From Pyrrhosoma nymphula (Eukaryota; Arthropoda; Insecta; Odonata; Coenagrionidae), in NCBI GenBank assembly GCA_963573305.1, contig OY754337.1, positions 46,079,164-46,143,163 of the forward strand: a stretch of 64,000 bases of DNA. Direction: 5' to 3'. Below are positions 1 to 9,743 of this stretch, piece by piece; positions within the stretch are counted from its first letter, which is position 1, and every line of letters begins with the position of its first letter. Under the pieces are notes generated by a model that was given only the letters and a program-made list of their open reading frames with translations, was not told the DNA's origin and ran no database searches. The translations under genes were made by a program, and so were the position numbers.

Positions 1-1308
1 GAATGCATTTGCATTAAAGGTTCTCTTTGTGGCTTTAAAAAGCTTTTAGTTTCTTTTTTTCACCCCAACCTGTCCATTGGCTGCAAATGACTCCCCAATG
101 TGCATTTTGTACGTAATAGTGAAAGTATTTCTTTGCTCTTGTGCAAACGTTCCAATTTTTTCCCTTCTTCCCGTAAAATTACAATTGGCTGAACTTGATA
201 GTAATTTTGTAAATTTTGGTAACCACCTTTTATCTGGCCATGCTTCCACCTATCGTGCCAATATATTGGATTGATAGTGTAGATGAAAACTTGTATTACT
301 TTCGAATAACTGTGGCTTTAGACACAAAATTCTTCCACCCAAATACAGATAATATCTTTTTTTGAGAAAAATGCATCCCTCTTTAGGAAAAATCCAGTGA
401 AATTCTTAGCTTTTGGAGCGAAAGGAAAGGGTGCCTATACGCTTCAGTCCACCCAACCAGTTCCCACGTCTCACGCACTCATGGTCATCGCAAACTCGCA
501 TTCATGCGAGAAAACGGCGAGGACCGACCAGGAACATTGGGGAAGCTTCCAATCGCCTCCACGCACGGAGATATCCAAAGTCCGCCTACGTGCTTCGTAT
601 CTACGAGAGGCCTTCCCTACGTCCCGGGCAGTGATAAAGATGCCCATTGCGTGGGTGAGCTCGTTCGCTTCGGCATGAGAATTGAAAAGGACTGCAATCG
701 ACAGGCGGCATTCCGCTCGAGAAAAAGAAGATATTGCCATAAAATTTACCTATCTATTCCCATGCATTTCCACCTACGCGAAGTAAGTCATTCTTTTTCG
801 TCATCCAGCTGATATTTTTTTACATTAACTTCTACGTCAACTGTTCTTGATAGTGTTAAAATTTAACACTCCGTACCTGACTCAATGAAAAACTGAAAAC
901 ATATATTTACGATCAATGTTTTCATTACGTGTTGTACGGAAAATATAAACATTCTTAAAGTCGATTGAATGGAATAAAAGAATACCTGGAAAGTACATAC
1001 TCCAAATACGTGCAAACCCAATGATAAGATATCTGTTAGTAATTATATTATGTTTTTACTGAGTTTTTTTTAAGTTTAGAAGGCAAAAAGAGTTATCAAA
1101 TTGACACAGAAGGATAATCCAAAGCAAGTTTCAATGTTTACTAACAATTACACTTCATGCCATTTTTAAATATTTTTAACTCTTTACGGGGGGACAGGTT
1201 AAGAGGAATTTGATTTTTAAAAATTCTGATTCCCTTGCATTTTTAGCAAAACTCCTAGTGTGAAGTACAGGTATTACTTATAAATGCTGCCATTGGAAAC
1301 AATTCCTT

Positions 1309-1311
<3 letters not shown>
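1..1311. other. No recognisable gene; GC-richer patch at about 400-740
   Basis: AT-rich DNA. Between about 400 and 740 the base composition rises and CpG becomes common, with several overlapping open frames on both strands up to 102 codons. None matches a family I know, and no convincing splice-bounded exon is seen. It could be an unmethylated CpG-rich patch or an old repeat. Confidence 0.4.

Positions 1312-1353
<42 letters not shown>
1312..1353. repeat. (TA)n microsatellite at the edge of PLE copy 1
   Basis: About 21 uninterrupted TA units lie directly outside the 3' end of the minus-strand Penelope-like element. A shorter TA run (4302-4317) sits at the mirror-image position beyond the inverted 3' copy, so the TA tracts probably mark the insertion target or tail of the element. 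Confidence 0.9.
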
Positions 1354-1357
<4 letters not shown>

Positions 1358-1379
1358 CTTCTGAGAAACCGCACTCGGC

Positions 1380-2079
1380 GAATAAAAACACAAATATAAA
1401 TATACTTTTAAAACACAGGCACACGAAAATTAAAAGGACACTCACAGAATAATTTGCGGACGTTTCGACGGGCAAGCCGCCATCGTCAACGACAAGAGAC
1501 TAACTAGTGGTCTGTTACCTCGGGTGGGGGGGGAAGCGGAACAGGAGAAGGGAAGGGGACTGGTGGGGAGCGGGAGCAAGGGGTTGCTATTGGTCAGTGG
1601 GCCAAGTTAAGCCCGGGCGATTCAAATGCTCTTATGCACCAGATGAAAGCCATCTCGCGAGTCTTCAGTTCAATATTAGTTGCTGATTCGGGGAGGGCTT
1701 CTAATATAGAGAGAGAGAAACATTTATTGAAGGTCTTACGATGGGAAGCGGTATGTTTAGGAATGGGATCAATGAAGGGAGGACATGTGGTGGAGTGGCG
1801 GTGCCCATTCATTCGTATTGAAAGCGGGGTAGTACATTCGCCAACATAAAATGCCGGGCAGAAATTGCACGAGAGACGGTAAACGATATTTGTGGAAGTA
1901 CAGTTGGCTGCTGAGGAAGATTTATTGGAAGAGGGCGTAGCAGAAGAGCGTAGGAGGGAGCAACATTTGCACCGAGGACGGTTGCAAGTTGTGGAGAGTG
2001 GTGGAGAGGGGGCGGTCGGTTGAAGGGAGGGTTTAGTAGATTTTAAGATATCTCGCAGGTTTGCGGGACGCTTAAAAAA
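1380..2079 (-). repeat. Left arm of the ~700-bp PLE-1 inverted repeat
   Basis: Covers the linker, the GIY-YIG domain and the 3' UTR of PLE-1. It is the reverse complement of 3605-4300. The inner limit is sharp: homology ends where CTTAAAAAAT (2071-2080) meets the unique RT-proximal sequence. Confidence 0.88.
1458..1490 (-). ncRNA. Hammerhead-like motif in the PLE-1 3' UTR (minus copy)
   Basis: On the minus strand: TTGACGA, one U, a five-pair stem GGCGG/CCGTC with loop CTTGC, then GAAAC. This resembles a hammerhead catalytic core with one extra base before stem II and a U in place of the first C. PLE terminal regions are known to carry hammerheads; activity of this one is unproven. Confidence 0.5.
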
Positions 2080-3602
2080 TACTGTGGGACATGAAGGTAA
2101 TAGGAGGGCAGTGGAATTATTATTCTTTAAAATTGGGTATAGATCGCGGAGGATGTTTCTGATTTTATGGGAGCCAGGGAAGAATGTGGTGATGAGGCTG
2201 AGTCTGTCAGGATGGTGGGTTTTGGCCCGAGGGGTGTAATTGGCAGAGGGGGGCAGGATTTGATTGGTAAGAAGCTTTTTGGGGTACTCGCGTTCTCTGA
2301 GGGAGTGATATAGGTTATCGGTGTATTGTTGAAGGGAGTGGGCGTCGTTACAAATTCTGTGGACGCGGACAGAGAGGGAATATGGAATGGAGCGTTTGGT
2401 ATGTGGTGGATGGCAGCTATTAAAATGAAGGTAAAGGTTATGGTTAGTGGGTTTTTTATGGACGGAGGTGATGAATTTGTTGTTTTTAGTAGGATATTAA
2501 CATCCAGAAATGTGATGGAAGAGTCAGAGACGGAAGAGGTGAAAGAAACCGAAAAGGAAGAGTTTAGCACAGAAATGAAGGAAGATAGAGATTCACGGCC
2601 ATGAGGCCAAAGAACAAAGATATCATCAATATAGCGGGCCCAGAAGAGAGGTTTGAGGGGTTGGTTTTTGAGGAAAGTGCTTTCAAGATGGCCCATGAAT
2701 AGATTTGCATAAGAAGGTGCCATGCGAGTACCCATGGCGGTCCCTTTGATCTGAAGGAAAACTTGATTGTTGAAGGAAAAGGCGTTTTTAGTTAATACTA
2801 ATTCTGTTAATTTAACAATAAAGTTGGTGGAGGTAAGATGTGGTTTAGGGCGTTGGGAGAGATAAAAACGGAGAGCTTCAATTCCTTCACGATGGGGTAT
2901 ACTCGTATAGAGGGAAGTGACATCTATTGTTGCCATAAGAAGGTCAGTGTTAGTAGGGATAGGGATGGCGTGCAGGAGGTCGAGGAAGTGGTAGGTATCT
3001 TTGATGAAGGAGGGGAGAGACATAACTAATGGTTGCAGATAATGATCAATCAGTGCTGAGATCCGTTCAGTGGGGGAGTTGATGCTAGAGACAATAGGGC
3101 GACCGGGATTGTTGGTTTTGTGAATTTTAGGAAGCATATAGAAATGGGGCGTTTTGAAGTTAGAGGGTGAGAGGATGGCGATTTCGGAGGGAGTGAGGCC
3201 TTCGGCTGGTCCGAATTCCTCCAGGAATAAAGTTATATCTTTCTGGAAATCAGCGTTTGGGTCTTGGGGGAGGTGAGTATAAGAAGAGGGATCATTAAGT
3301 TGCCGAAGCCCTTCGGATATGTAGGCATTTTTATCCAGTACGACAACTGTTGATCCTTTGTCTGCCTTAGAGATGATGATCTCATTGTTGTTGGATAATT
3401 TTTTTAACGCGAGTTTTTCTGGACGGGTGAGATTACTTGGTGGAGTTAGTGATTGGAGAAATGACTTTTCGGATAATTTAGTTAGGAAGAGTTTAATGAA
3501 GATCTCAACTGGGTGATTAGCATGGAATGCTTTAGGTTCCCGTTGAGACGGCGGGAGAAATTTGGAGAGGGGCTGTCGAATAGACGAAGGAGTGGACGGG
3601 AT
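1594..3602 (-). pseudogene. PLE reverse transcriptase / GIY-YIG endonuclease, 5'-truncated with one frameshift
   Basis: Reading down from 3602, the frame opens without a start codon. It shows the PLE N-terminal signature ISKADKGSTVVVLD, then MLPKIHK (near 3137), the RT blocks KGTAMGTRMAPSYAN and the catalytic YIDDIFVLWP. Near 2485-2505, in an A-rich stretch after FLDVNIL, one base is gained or lost. The continuing frame reads HKKPTNHNLYLHF through FFKRPANLRDILKS, a Cys-rich linker (CNRPRCKCC), and the GIY-YIG endonuclease (VYRLSCNFCPAFYVGE), ending at 1594. In this family RT copies the RNA and GIY-YIG cuts the target. Apart from the frameshift and the missing 5' end the coding region is intact, which suggests a fairly recent copy. 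Confidence 0.9.
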
Positions 3603-3610
3603 ATTTATTT

Positions 3611-4093
3611 TTTAAGCGTCCCGCAAACCTGCGAGATATCTTAAAATCTACTAAACCCTCCCTTCAACCGACCGCCCCCTCTCCACCACTCTCCACAACT
3701 TGCAACCGTCCTCGGTGCAAATGTTGCTCCCTCCTACGCTCTTCTGCTACGCCCTCTTCCAATAAATCTTCCTCAGCAGCCAACTGTACTTCCACAAATA
3801 TCGTTTACCGTCTCTCGTGCAATTTCTGCCCGGCATTTTATGTTGGCGAATGTACTACCCCGCTTTCAATACGAATGAATGGGCACCGCCACTCCACCAC
3901 ATGTCCTCCCTTCATTGATCCCATTCCTAAACATACCGCTTCCCATCGTAAGACCTTCAATAAATGTTTCTCTCTCTCTATATTAGAAGCCCTCCCCGAA
4001 TCAGCAACTAATATTGAACTGAGGACTCGCGAGATGGCTTTCATCTGGTGCTTAAGAGCATTTGAATCACCCGGGCTTAACTTGGCCCACTGA
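3611..4093 (+). pseudogene. PLE-1 linker and GIY-YIG endonuclease domain, partial copy
   Basis: One uninterrupted frame from 3611 to 4093 encodes the end of the RT region (FFKRPANLRDILKS), the CNRPRCKCC linker, the GIY-YIG core (VYRLSCNFCPAFYVGE) and the C-terminal MAFIWCLRAFESPGLNLAH. It differs from the minus-strand copy by a few substitutions, for example R for K in the ELRTRE segment. It has no RT and no start, so it is a partial gene copy, although the endonuclease domain itself is unbroken. Confidence 0.87.
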
Positions 4094-4196
4094 CCAATAG
4101 CAACCCCTTGCTCCCGCTCCCCACCAGTCCCCTTCCCTTCTCCTGTTCCGCTTCCCCCCCCACCCGAGGTAACAGACCACTAGTTAGTCTCTTGTC

Positions 4197-4229
4197 GTTG
4201 ACGATGGCGGCTTGCCCGTCGAAACGTCC
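4197..4229 (+). ncRNA. Hammerhead-like motif in the inverted PLE-1 copy
   Basis: TTGACGA at 4198-4204, one base (T4205), stem GGCGG 4206-4210 / CCGTC 4216-4220 with loop CTTGC, then GAAAC 4221-4225. Identical to the motif at 1458-1490. The fold was worked out by eye. Confidence 0.5.
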
Positions 4230-4301
4230 GCAAATTATTCTGTGAGTGTCCTTTTAATTTTCGTGTGCCTGTGTTTTAAAAGTATATTTATATTTGTGTT
4301 T

Positions 4302-4317
4302 ATATATATATATATAA
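4302..4317. repeat. Short (TA)n run between two PLE fragments
   Basis: TA repeat separating the outer end of PLE-1 from the outer end of the inverted PLE-2 fragment. Both abut it with TGTTTA / TAAACA, so the junction is locally palindromic. Confidence 0.8.
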
Positions 4318-4422
4318 ACACAAATTGTGTCTCTTGGACCTCCATCCGGGTAAGTGGCTTCATGTCCAACGTTTAGACAGTTTACTCCGCTCTCGCCCTC
4401 TGGGTAATGAGTGCCGTTCAAA
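4318..4422 (-). mobile_element. PLE-2 3'-end fragment, minus strand
   Basis: Reverse complement of a diverged copy of 5221-5330. The shared landmarks are CGGCACTCAT, GCGGAGTAA, AACGTTGGACATGAAG and CCCGGATGG. The hammerhead-like core (4364-4402) is decayed here: CAGAGGG replaces CTGAGGA and TAAAC replaces GAAAC. Together with 5198-5345 it forms inverted ends around the PLE-2 coding remnant. Confidence 0.75.
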
Positions 4423-4636
4423 AAACATGGCTGACAAAACAAGAATTATTTTCCGAACCACCGGCTATTGGGAGAGAATAGTGAAGGAGGTAATAGAGAT
4501 TGGGATGGAGAAGAGTAAATAGAACAATGACTGTGGTTTTCACTTCAGTAACACATGGAAACCGATCTTAAACATCATTAGGAAAGCGCGGGGAAAACGG
4601 ATCAATCAGATGACGCTGAGAATCTCGACTTAGGAT
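4423..4636 (+). pseudogene. PLE-2 C-terminal coding remnant
   Basis: The plus strand reads MADKTRIIFRTTGYWERIV and then IEIGMEKSK, followed after a frame change by NNDCGFHFSNTWKPILN. This matches the region downstream of GIY-YIG in PLE proteins (GYWDRxxKEAIEI...F..TW.P pattern). It is interrupted just downstream by the MITE at 4637. Only the last ~70 codons survive, with a frameshift near 4520. Confidence 0.72.
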
Positions 4637-5197
4637 CATAGTTGGGATTAACTTATTAATTAAATTAAACTGTTAAAAATCGTTAAAATGTAGTTAACTA
4701 TTTAACTTAACCGTTACTTTTTATATGAGGTAAATTTAAACTTTAAGTCGTTAAAATTATACGTTAACTGATAAAAAACTAACTTCAGTTAACTTTTTTC
4801 GTTAATTTTTGGGAAATATCGACCTGTTCGAATTTCCTTTTCCTCTTTTCTTAGACGGGAGAGGACGGATGTCCGATACACATTTTGAAATGAGAATGTG
4901 AATAGAGTTTAATGACTTTTAAGTTAAAGTTAAATAAATTTTTCTTGAATTTGAAGTTTGTATTTATTTTATCCTAATTGCGAAAAAAAAGCTTTTAAAA
5001 GTTACGTTTTAAAGGTTTCTTAAAAACAACTGGAAGAGTAACTTTTAACGTAAAATATACTTATTTTTACTTAAACTTTAATCTGTTACCTTTGCAGGAA
5101 AGTAACTTTTAACTTTAACTAGTTACTTTTTACAGAGATTAACTTTCACTTTAATCAGTTAATTTTTTTTGGTAACATTCCCAACTATGCTTAGGAT
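4629..5197. repeat. 8-bp target-site duplication CTTAGGAT flanking the MITE
   Basis: CTTAGGAT occurs at 4629-4636 and again at 5190-5197, directly outside the MITE termini. Eight base pairs is the diagnostic duplication length of the hAT superfamily. Confidence 0.9.
4637..5189. mobile_element. Non-autonomous hAT MITE, 553 bp
   Basis: Perfect 11-bp terminal inverted repeats CATAGTTGGGA...TCCCAACTATG, bounded by an exact 8-bp duplication. The interior has no coding capacity and is unusually rich in GTTAAC / AACTTTAAC-type motifs in both orientations (for example 4680-4800 and 5030-5165), so a single strand could fold extensively. It landed in the 3' UTR of PLE-2, between its coding remnant and its hammerhead-like motif, and so is younger than that PLE copy. 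Confidence 0.9.
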
Positions 5198-5345
5198 ATA
5201 TAAGTCGGCCAATTTTCTTGGACGGCACTCATCGCCCTGAGGACGACAGCGGAGTAAGCTGTCGAAACGTTGGACATGAAGGTACTAACCCGGATGGAAA
5301 CCCGAGAGACATTTATCCGCTCAATACACCGGGAAACCCTGAAGT
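5198..5345 (+). mobile_element. PLE-2 3' UTR continuation after the MITE
   Basis: Continues the element interrupted at 4637: GGCACTCATCGCC, the hammerhead-like core, GTTGGACATGAAGG, then CCCGGATGGAAACCCGAGAG. The same tail occurs inverted at 4318-4422, and a looser match (CCCGGTTAGAAACCCGTGAG) lies at about 49178-49197. Confidence 0.72.
5237..5268 (+). ncRNA. Hammerhead-like motif in PLE-2
   Basis: CTGAGGA (5237-5243) fits the CUGANGA hammerhead box exactly. It is followed by one base (C5244), a perfect six-pair stem GACAGC 5245-5250 / GCTGTC 5258-5263 with loop GGAGTAA, and GAAAC 5264-5268. This is the best preserved example in the window. The one extra base before stem II departs from the canonical hammerhead spacing. 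Confidence 0.6.
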
Positions 5346-7260
5346 AATTGTTTAAAACGTTACGTAAACAATAAATTACCTTATTTCAAAAATCGGTCCA
5401 TACGACGAACGCGATCGTCACCTTATTCTGCCGAAACGTCGCGTAACGATTACGTGACCCACCCCCTGGGAGTCAATTTTACTTCCGCGGCTTGTGCAAC
5501 TTTGAATTTTTTGCATTCGCCAAAAGAGCATCGCATGACCTCAGACCAAGAACTGCCCCAATTATGATGTCGTATAGGATACCATTGGGTGAACACTATA
5601 TTCCTGAATAGAGATTTTTTAAATTATGTATTTAGGAATGTTTTCATCTGGCTAGTTTTCTTATAGTTATAACCATCAACGGCGCACCGAATGCTATCAG
5701 GAAGAATACCGTTATTTAAATGAGAGATGAAGCTCCTAACGAGCAAATGTTGAATAATGGGTGAATCTTCTACAGAAAATAAAGCGGAAATAAATCGGGA
5801 AATGAAAATTTCCTTATCTTTAAAAAAAAACTGGTGAAAATCTCTCTCCTCCCTCTCAATAAAAAAAACTACAGAATTTTAACAGGACAATATTTTTCAG
5901 AATACGAAAGCAATACTCAGAGCATAAAAACAAGCCATTCTAACAGTCTCATTTTCAAATGTAAGCAGGCTCGAGCACAAAATATTCCTTCCCACTGAAT
6001 TTCCCCTTCGTACCCTGGAAAACGTCAGCTCCTGGAAGGCACAGTTTCGAGCGCTTGCTGCTTTGAGCTTTTTGCCTTCTGTGCAGACCATTACGAGAAA
6101 CTTACCAATCTCAACTGCCCCCATTCTACTCTTCTCTCGAAGATCCCTAAAGTTCCTTCGACCATTCTTCGAGGAGTTGCGTACAGGTTTCTTCGGTTAT
6201 GTACGTGGTTCATTCGTGGACCCGCCCACACCGACCGCCACCGTCACATGCGCGCTGTCTGTTGGCCATTTGAAAACGCCAATTCAGCCATGCGGCGACT
6301 TGAGAAAAGTTTCTGGAGGGAGCCGTGTCCCGCTTTTCCCTCTTTGAACTGTTGGAGTCCTCCCAACAACGACTCAATAGCTGAAGCAATTACCTGTGCG
6401 AGAACAGCTGAGGCAGATGTAAAAGATGCTGAGTTGCCTCGGAGGAGGAAAGTCTGAGACGAGATTTCCTTCACAACACCCTTTTCTAGAGTCACTTCCG
6501 CAATTACGATGCAATAACATGATAAAAGATCCCGTCGTCTCTTTAAACAAGGCCTGGTAAAACTGGTATTCTATTCAATGTTCCTATTCATCTTGAAATA
6601 CGACGAAAATGTAAGATTAAAAACGTTCAAAAATGTTCAAATAAAATTAATAATCTGTTACGGGAACACGAACAAATGTTATTTCCTAAATAGTCTCCTT
6701 TGGATAAAATTTCAGCTAAAATTTCTTATAACACTGATATTTTCTTATATTACAATATTCTTTTATCTTTTTTGTCCGTTTTATGTTAATTTTGAATCTT
6801 TTTACCAGGCTGTCAAAGTTATTTTTGGCACCTAATAAAAAATTTCTGGGTTATCATTAACTATTATACAAGTAGTAGCCTAGAAGGGCGTCCGAATGGA
6901 AAACAGAATATATCGTTTAACTGCCAAGGAAACTTCTAGCCTCGATTTTTACGAAGTAGTTCTATTGATTTGGATAAGAAACTAAAACATAAACTGGACA
7001 TAAACTTTACTATATATAATTCAATAAGAGAGCAATTTTCGAGTAAATGAATATTTTCCTTTGCTTATATTGAAAATTTGGATGAATATTTTAATTAATA
7101 ACATATTTTCTACTAAATGCATGGCATTTAGCCGTCCAGTTTATAACTTATTCCAATATGGGAAGTGTTCTCTCACACATCCCATCTTTATGTCCAACAT
7201 GAAATCCTACTTAAATGTTTAGTAACATCTGCCTGATTTCATATCGTTACGATTCAGAGT
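5346..7260. other. No recognisable gene; GC-richer patch at about 6000-6480
   Basis: Open frames of 69-94 codons overlap on both strands in a GC-richer patch at about 6000-6480, none with a recognisable domain. CCGAAACGTCGCG at about 5434-5446 recalls a PLE 3' tail but lacks a clear hairpin. The remainder is AT-rich. Confidence 0.4.
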
Positions 7261-7659
7261 ATGCCAAAAAAAACGTATAGTGTTAAAGTAACATCGTCAC
7301 AGCACAAAAAAACTGAGGCCATGAGGGTTCAACGGGATAAAGCATTAATGACTGATGATTATTTAACGATGATACATGCACACCTCTATACTACTCGGCA
7401 AGCCACCTTAAGGACGAGGTACAAGGAGCCTGTTATGGTCACAGCGGTGAAAAAGAATGAGAAATTGGAAAAGGAATTGGGAAAGGGAAATGTGAAATGT
7501 ATGTTAACGGAGTGTTTCTATCTGTTTTCATCAGAGTCATTGATGAAGTTCATTCTGTTTGGAAGGGTACCGATCGCTTATGTTGTCACTTTTACCAGTT
7601 CTAGAATTCTACTGCGGCGTCATAGTAGCACCCTCCGTTTCATTCTGCACGTCGGCTGA
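7261..7659 (+). CDS. Unrecognised 132-codon open frame
   Basis: Longest plus-strand ATG frame in this part of the window. The first ~80 residues are polar and Lys-rich (for example KKNEKLEKELGKGNVK); the last ~40 are hydrophobic (VPIAYVVTFTSS). I recognise no domain, signal peptide or repeat. The change in composition after the GKGNVKCM segment might mean that only the first part is an exon; a GT lies soon after, but no strong donor is evident. It may equally be a chance frame. Confidence 0.2.
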   Translation: MPKKTYSVKVTSSQHKKTEAMRVQRDKALMTDDYLTMIHAHLYTTRQATLRTRYKEPVMVTAVKKNEKLEKELGKGNVKCMLTECFYLFSSESLMKFILFGRVPIAYVVTFTSSRILLRRHSSTLRFILHVG

Positions 7660-9091
7660 TCTGGAAATTTTAAGTAATCTAAGCCTCGCGTGTAGCCACT
7701 AAATATTTAGTAGCTCCGAAGCTATCGTTTCAAATAACAGTGTTGCACCCTCTATTAGTTCGCTTTTCATGAAGCCTGTAGATTTCCTTTACATTTAAAC
7801 GAGCGCCTTTACATTTATTCGCGAAATTTAATGAATTAATAGATATTTTTATTGATTAAATTTAATTATAAATTAATTTATTGAATAAATCCTCTTGGCG
7901 TATTTGCATTAAAAAATGGGCCTTTCCAGGATTAGAACCCGGGACCTCTCGCATCCAAAGCGAAAATCATACCCCAAGACCAACAGGTCTTAGGATGCAA
8001 GCATACATATTTAGAAGATATCCATCATGAACTCTAGATAGAAGCGCGTTACCAGAAAAACAAATAGATATAAAAGCTGAATTTTGGTTGGGCAAACAAC
8101 ATTGAGACGATATCATGTCTTAAAAAGCTCTCTTTCCGACAATTTCAAAACGGACTCAAGTGAAAACAGTCTGCAGTTCCCGGAGATGTTATTCAAAACA
8201 AAGCTGCTAGTACATTGTTTTATTATGCAAATACTTTAATGCTAGAAAAAACCAACCACTTTCATGATAGTGTTAACGTAATCTTGATTACCAAAGGATA
8301 AACGATGTAACAGAAATAATAAATCCAAGTTAGGCAATTGAAAAGTAACGAGAATGGCTGAATTGGTTAAAACAGATTTTTATAGATCGAAATAGTAAAA
8401 ATAGTAAGAATCCTGAAATATTTACTTGCTATTACCTAAGGATTTTAAGAATTAAATTTCATTACCTATCTGTTTTTATCTATAACCATGACAAACCCTC
8501 CCTAACCTCCCATGATGATTTCTTCTAATAGTGTAATGCACCCTAAGATAAGTTCTGATGTGCCTAATAAAGGAGTTGTATTATTGATCTAGACTTTTAC
8601 CAACTCAGATTCACTGAACGAGCAAAGTTTTCCAAGTTTTCGTGGGTGAGTAAAGACTATGGGAGCATCAAAATTCTCACAAACTCCAATAACTCTAAGC
8701 ATTAGTTTTTACTTAGGACAGTGATTGGCATCGTTTTATGCATCTTACCTTTGGTATTTTCTTGGCCTCTTATTAGGGAATGAGAGACTCTTCTTGCAGT
8801 AGCAAGAAGGGTATGAAATAAAATTGTGGTTGCAGGGTTATATGGCTTAAAAACGTTTGAATTCGTCAAACCGGAAAGAAATTGATTCCTTCAAGTCTAG
8901 ATAATTTAAGACTACGTAATTTTTTGAAAGATTTTAAAACGAGAAAACATTTTTTTTATCAAAGCTGATAAATACTTAATATTTCATAGTTTTATAACAT
9001 TCATACATTCCGACAGAATAATCAGTAAATATGTCCATTATATTTATTCCTAAAATGTTTTTCGTCTGAGTAAATTTTATTCCCGGTACAT
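7660..9091. other. AT-rich stretch; only the tRNA-Pro relic stands out
   Basis: Apart from the tRNA-like sequence at 7918-7989, I see no exon, repeat terminus or structured element. Confidence 0.4.
7918..7989 (-). tRNA. tRNA-Pro (UGG) gene relic, probably a pseudogene
   Basis: On the minus strand a 72-nt cloverleaf can be drawn: acceptor GACCTGT / AAAGGCC (five of seven pairs), D arm with GGTCTTGGGGTATGA, anticodon stem TTCGC/GCGAG with loop TTTGGAT (anticodon TGG), and T arm CCCGG-TTCTAAT-CCTGG with one mismatch. A T6 run follows within three bases, as expected for a Pol III terminator. The two acceptor mismatches and the T in place of the usual purine in the B box (GGTTCTAATCC) argue for a decayed copy. 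Confidence 0.6.
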
Positions 9092-9629
9092 TTAAGGTGG
9101 TTCCACCGTAAAATTACTTAAATGCCATTTTATTCGTATTCTAGCTTTTTTCAGTCTTTTTGCATTTGATATGAACTAAACAATTTTACCTTTCCACATT
9201 ATATTTCTCACAAATAGAACTTGAGATTACAAATTGTTAAACGGGAGAAAGGTAGAGACACGGGGAAAATATTATTTTTCCATGTAATATAAATGCCATT
9301 TTTGCGGAGAACTTTTTGTAAGAAGGAAAAACTCTCGAGAAATATAATATAGGCATCTTAAAGCCTAGTGTTGTTAGTTAGTGAGAGACATATTTGAAGT
9401 CAAAGTGTGATAATTCAATAGAAATAGCGACGAAGTTGGCTCCTATGGCTGAAAAAAAGTGATCATTAAAAATATATTCGTGGAATAATATGCATATTTT
9501 GTATCTTAACTTTGATTCTCAATAAATTGCCCACGTATTCAGTGAAAGCTGGGTTTTTTAAACAAATAAACAAAAGTGTGGAATTTGGTATTTGTTTTGA
9601 CTCACTCAGTCACGGTAAAACCACCTTAA
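9092..9629. mobile_element. TTAA-bounded MITE, 538 bp
   Basis: The ends share an imperfect terminal inverted repeat TTAAGGTGGTTYYACCGT: 5' at 9092, 3' reverse complement ending at 9629. TTAA at both limits suggests a piggyBac-type TTAA duplication, though a TA-duplicating family cannot be excluded. No coding capacity. Its right ~230 bp recur in diverged form at 20150-20379. Confidence 0.65.
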
Positions 9630-9743
9630 TTAGCCTACTACCTTTTATGTGTGTTTTAAAATCCAAAGCTTGTTACCAGACAATGCAGTAATTCTTAAGC
9701 ATAAATGAGGAAGACGAAAACGTTCAGTATGAACAAATCTTTT

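Larger units (their letters stand above)
1354..4301 (-). mobile_element. Penelope-like retroelement with inverted 3' copy (PLE-1)
   Basis: A 5'-truncated PLE reads on the minus strand from about 3603 to 1354. At about 3605 it joins an inverted copy of its own 3' third, which reads on the plus strand to about 4301. The outer ~700 bp (about 1380-2079 and 3605-4300) are near-identical inverted repeats with only scattered differences by eye, so the whole is a large palindrome with a ~1.5 kb unique core encoding the reverse transcriptase. PLEs are known for tandem or inverted partial copies at their ends. Both ends abut TA runs. No target duplication was recognised. Confidence 0.88.
3605..4301 (+). 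mobile_element. Inverted 3'-end copy of PLE-1
   Basis: Plus-strand partial copy that begins abruptly at TTTTTTAAGCG, matching the interior of the minus-strand element. It runs through the 3' UTR to TTTATATTTGTGTTTA before the TA run. Head-to-head joining of a full and a partial copy is best explained by template switching during PLE integration. Confidence 0.87.

Noticed and set aside
397..812. Cluster of overlapping open frames up to 102 codons, read as a possible gene
   Set aside because: Frames overlap on both strands, no domain, no clear splice sites; best explained by locally higher GC with few stops.
1312..1353. CRISPR-like or satellite array
   Set aside because: Simple TA microsatellite; no spacer structure. 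No CRISPR array or other prokaryotic feature was found anywhere in the window.
5395..5460. Another hammerhead-like motif around CCGAAACGTCGCG
   Set aside because: No CTGANGA-type box or hairpin in the right place upstream.
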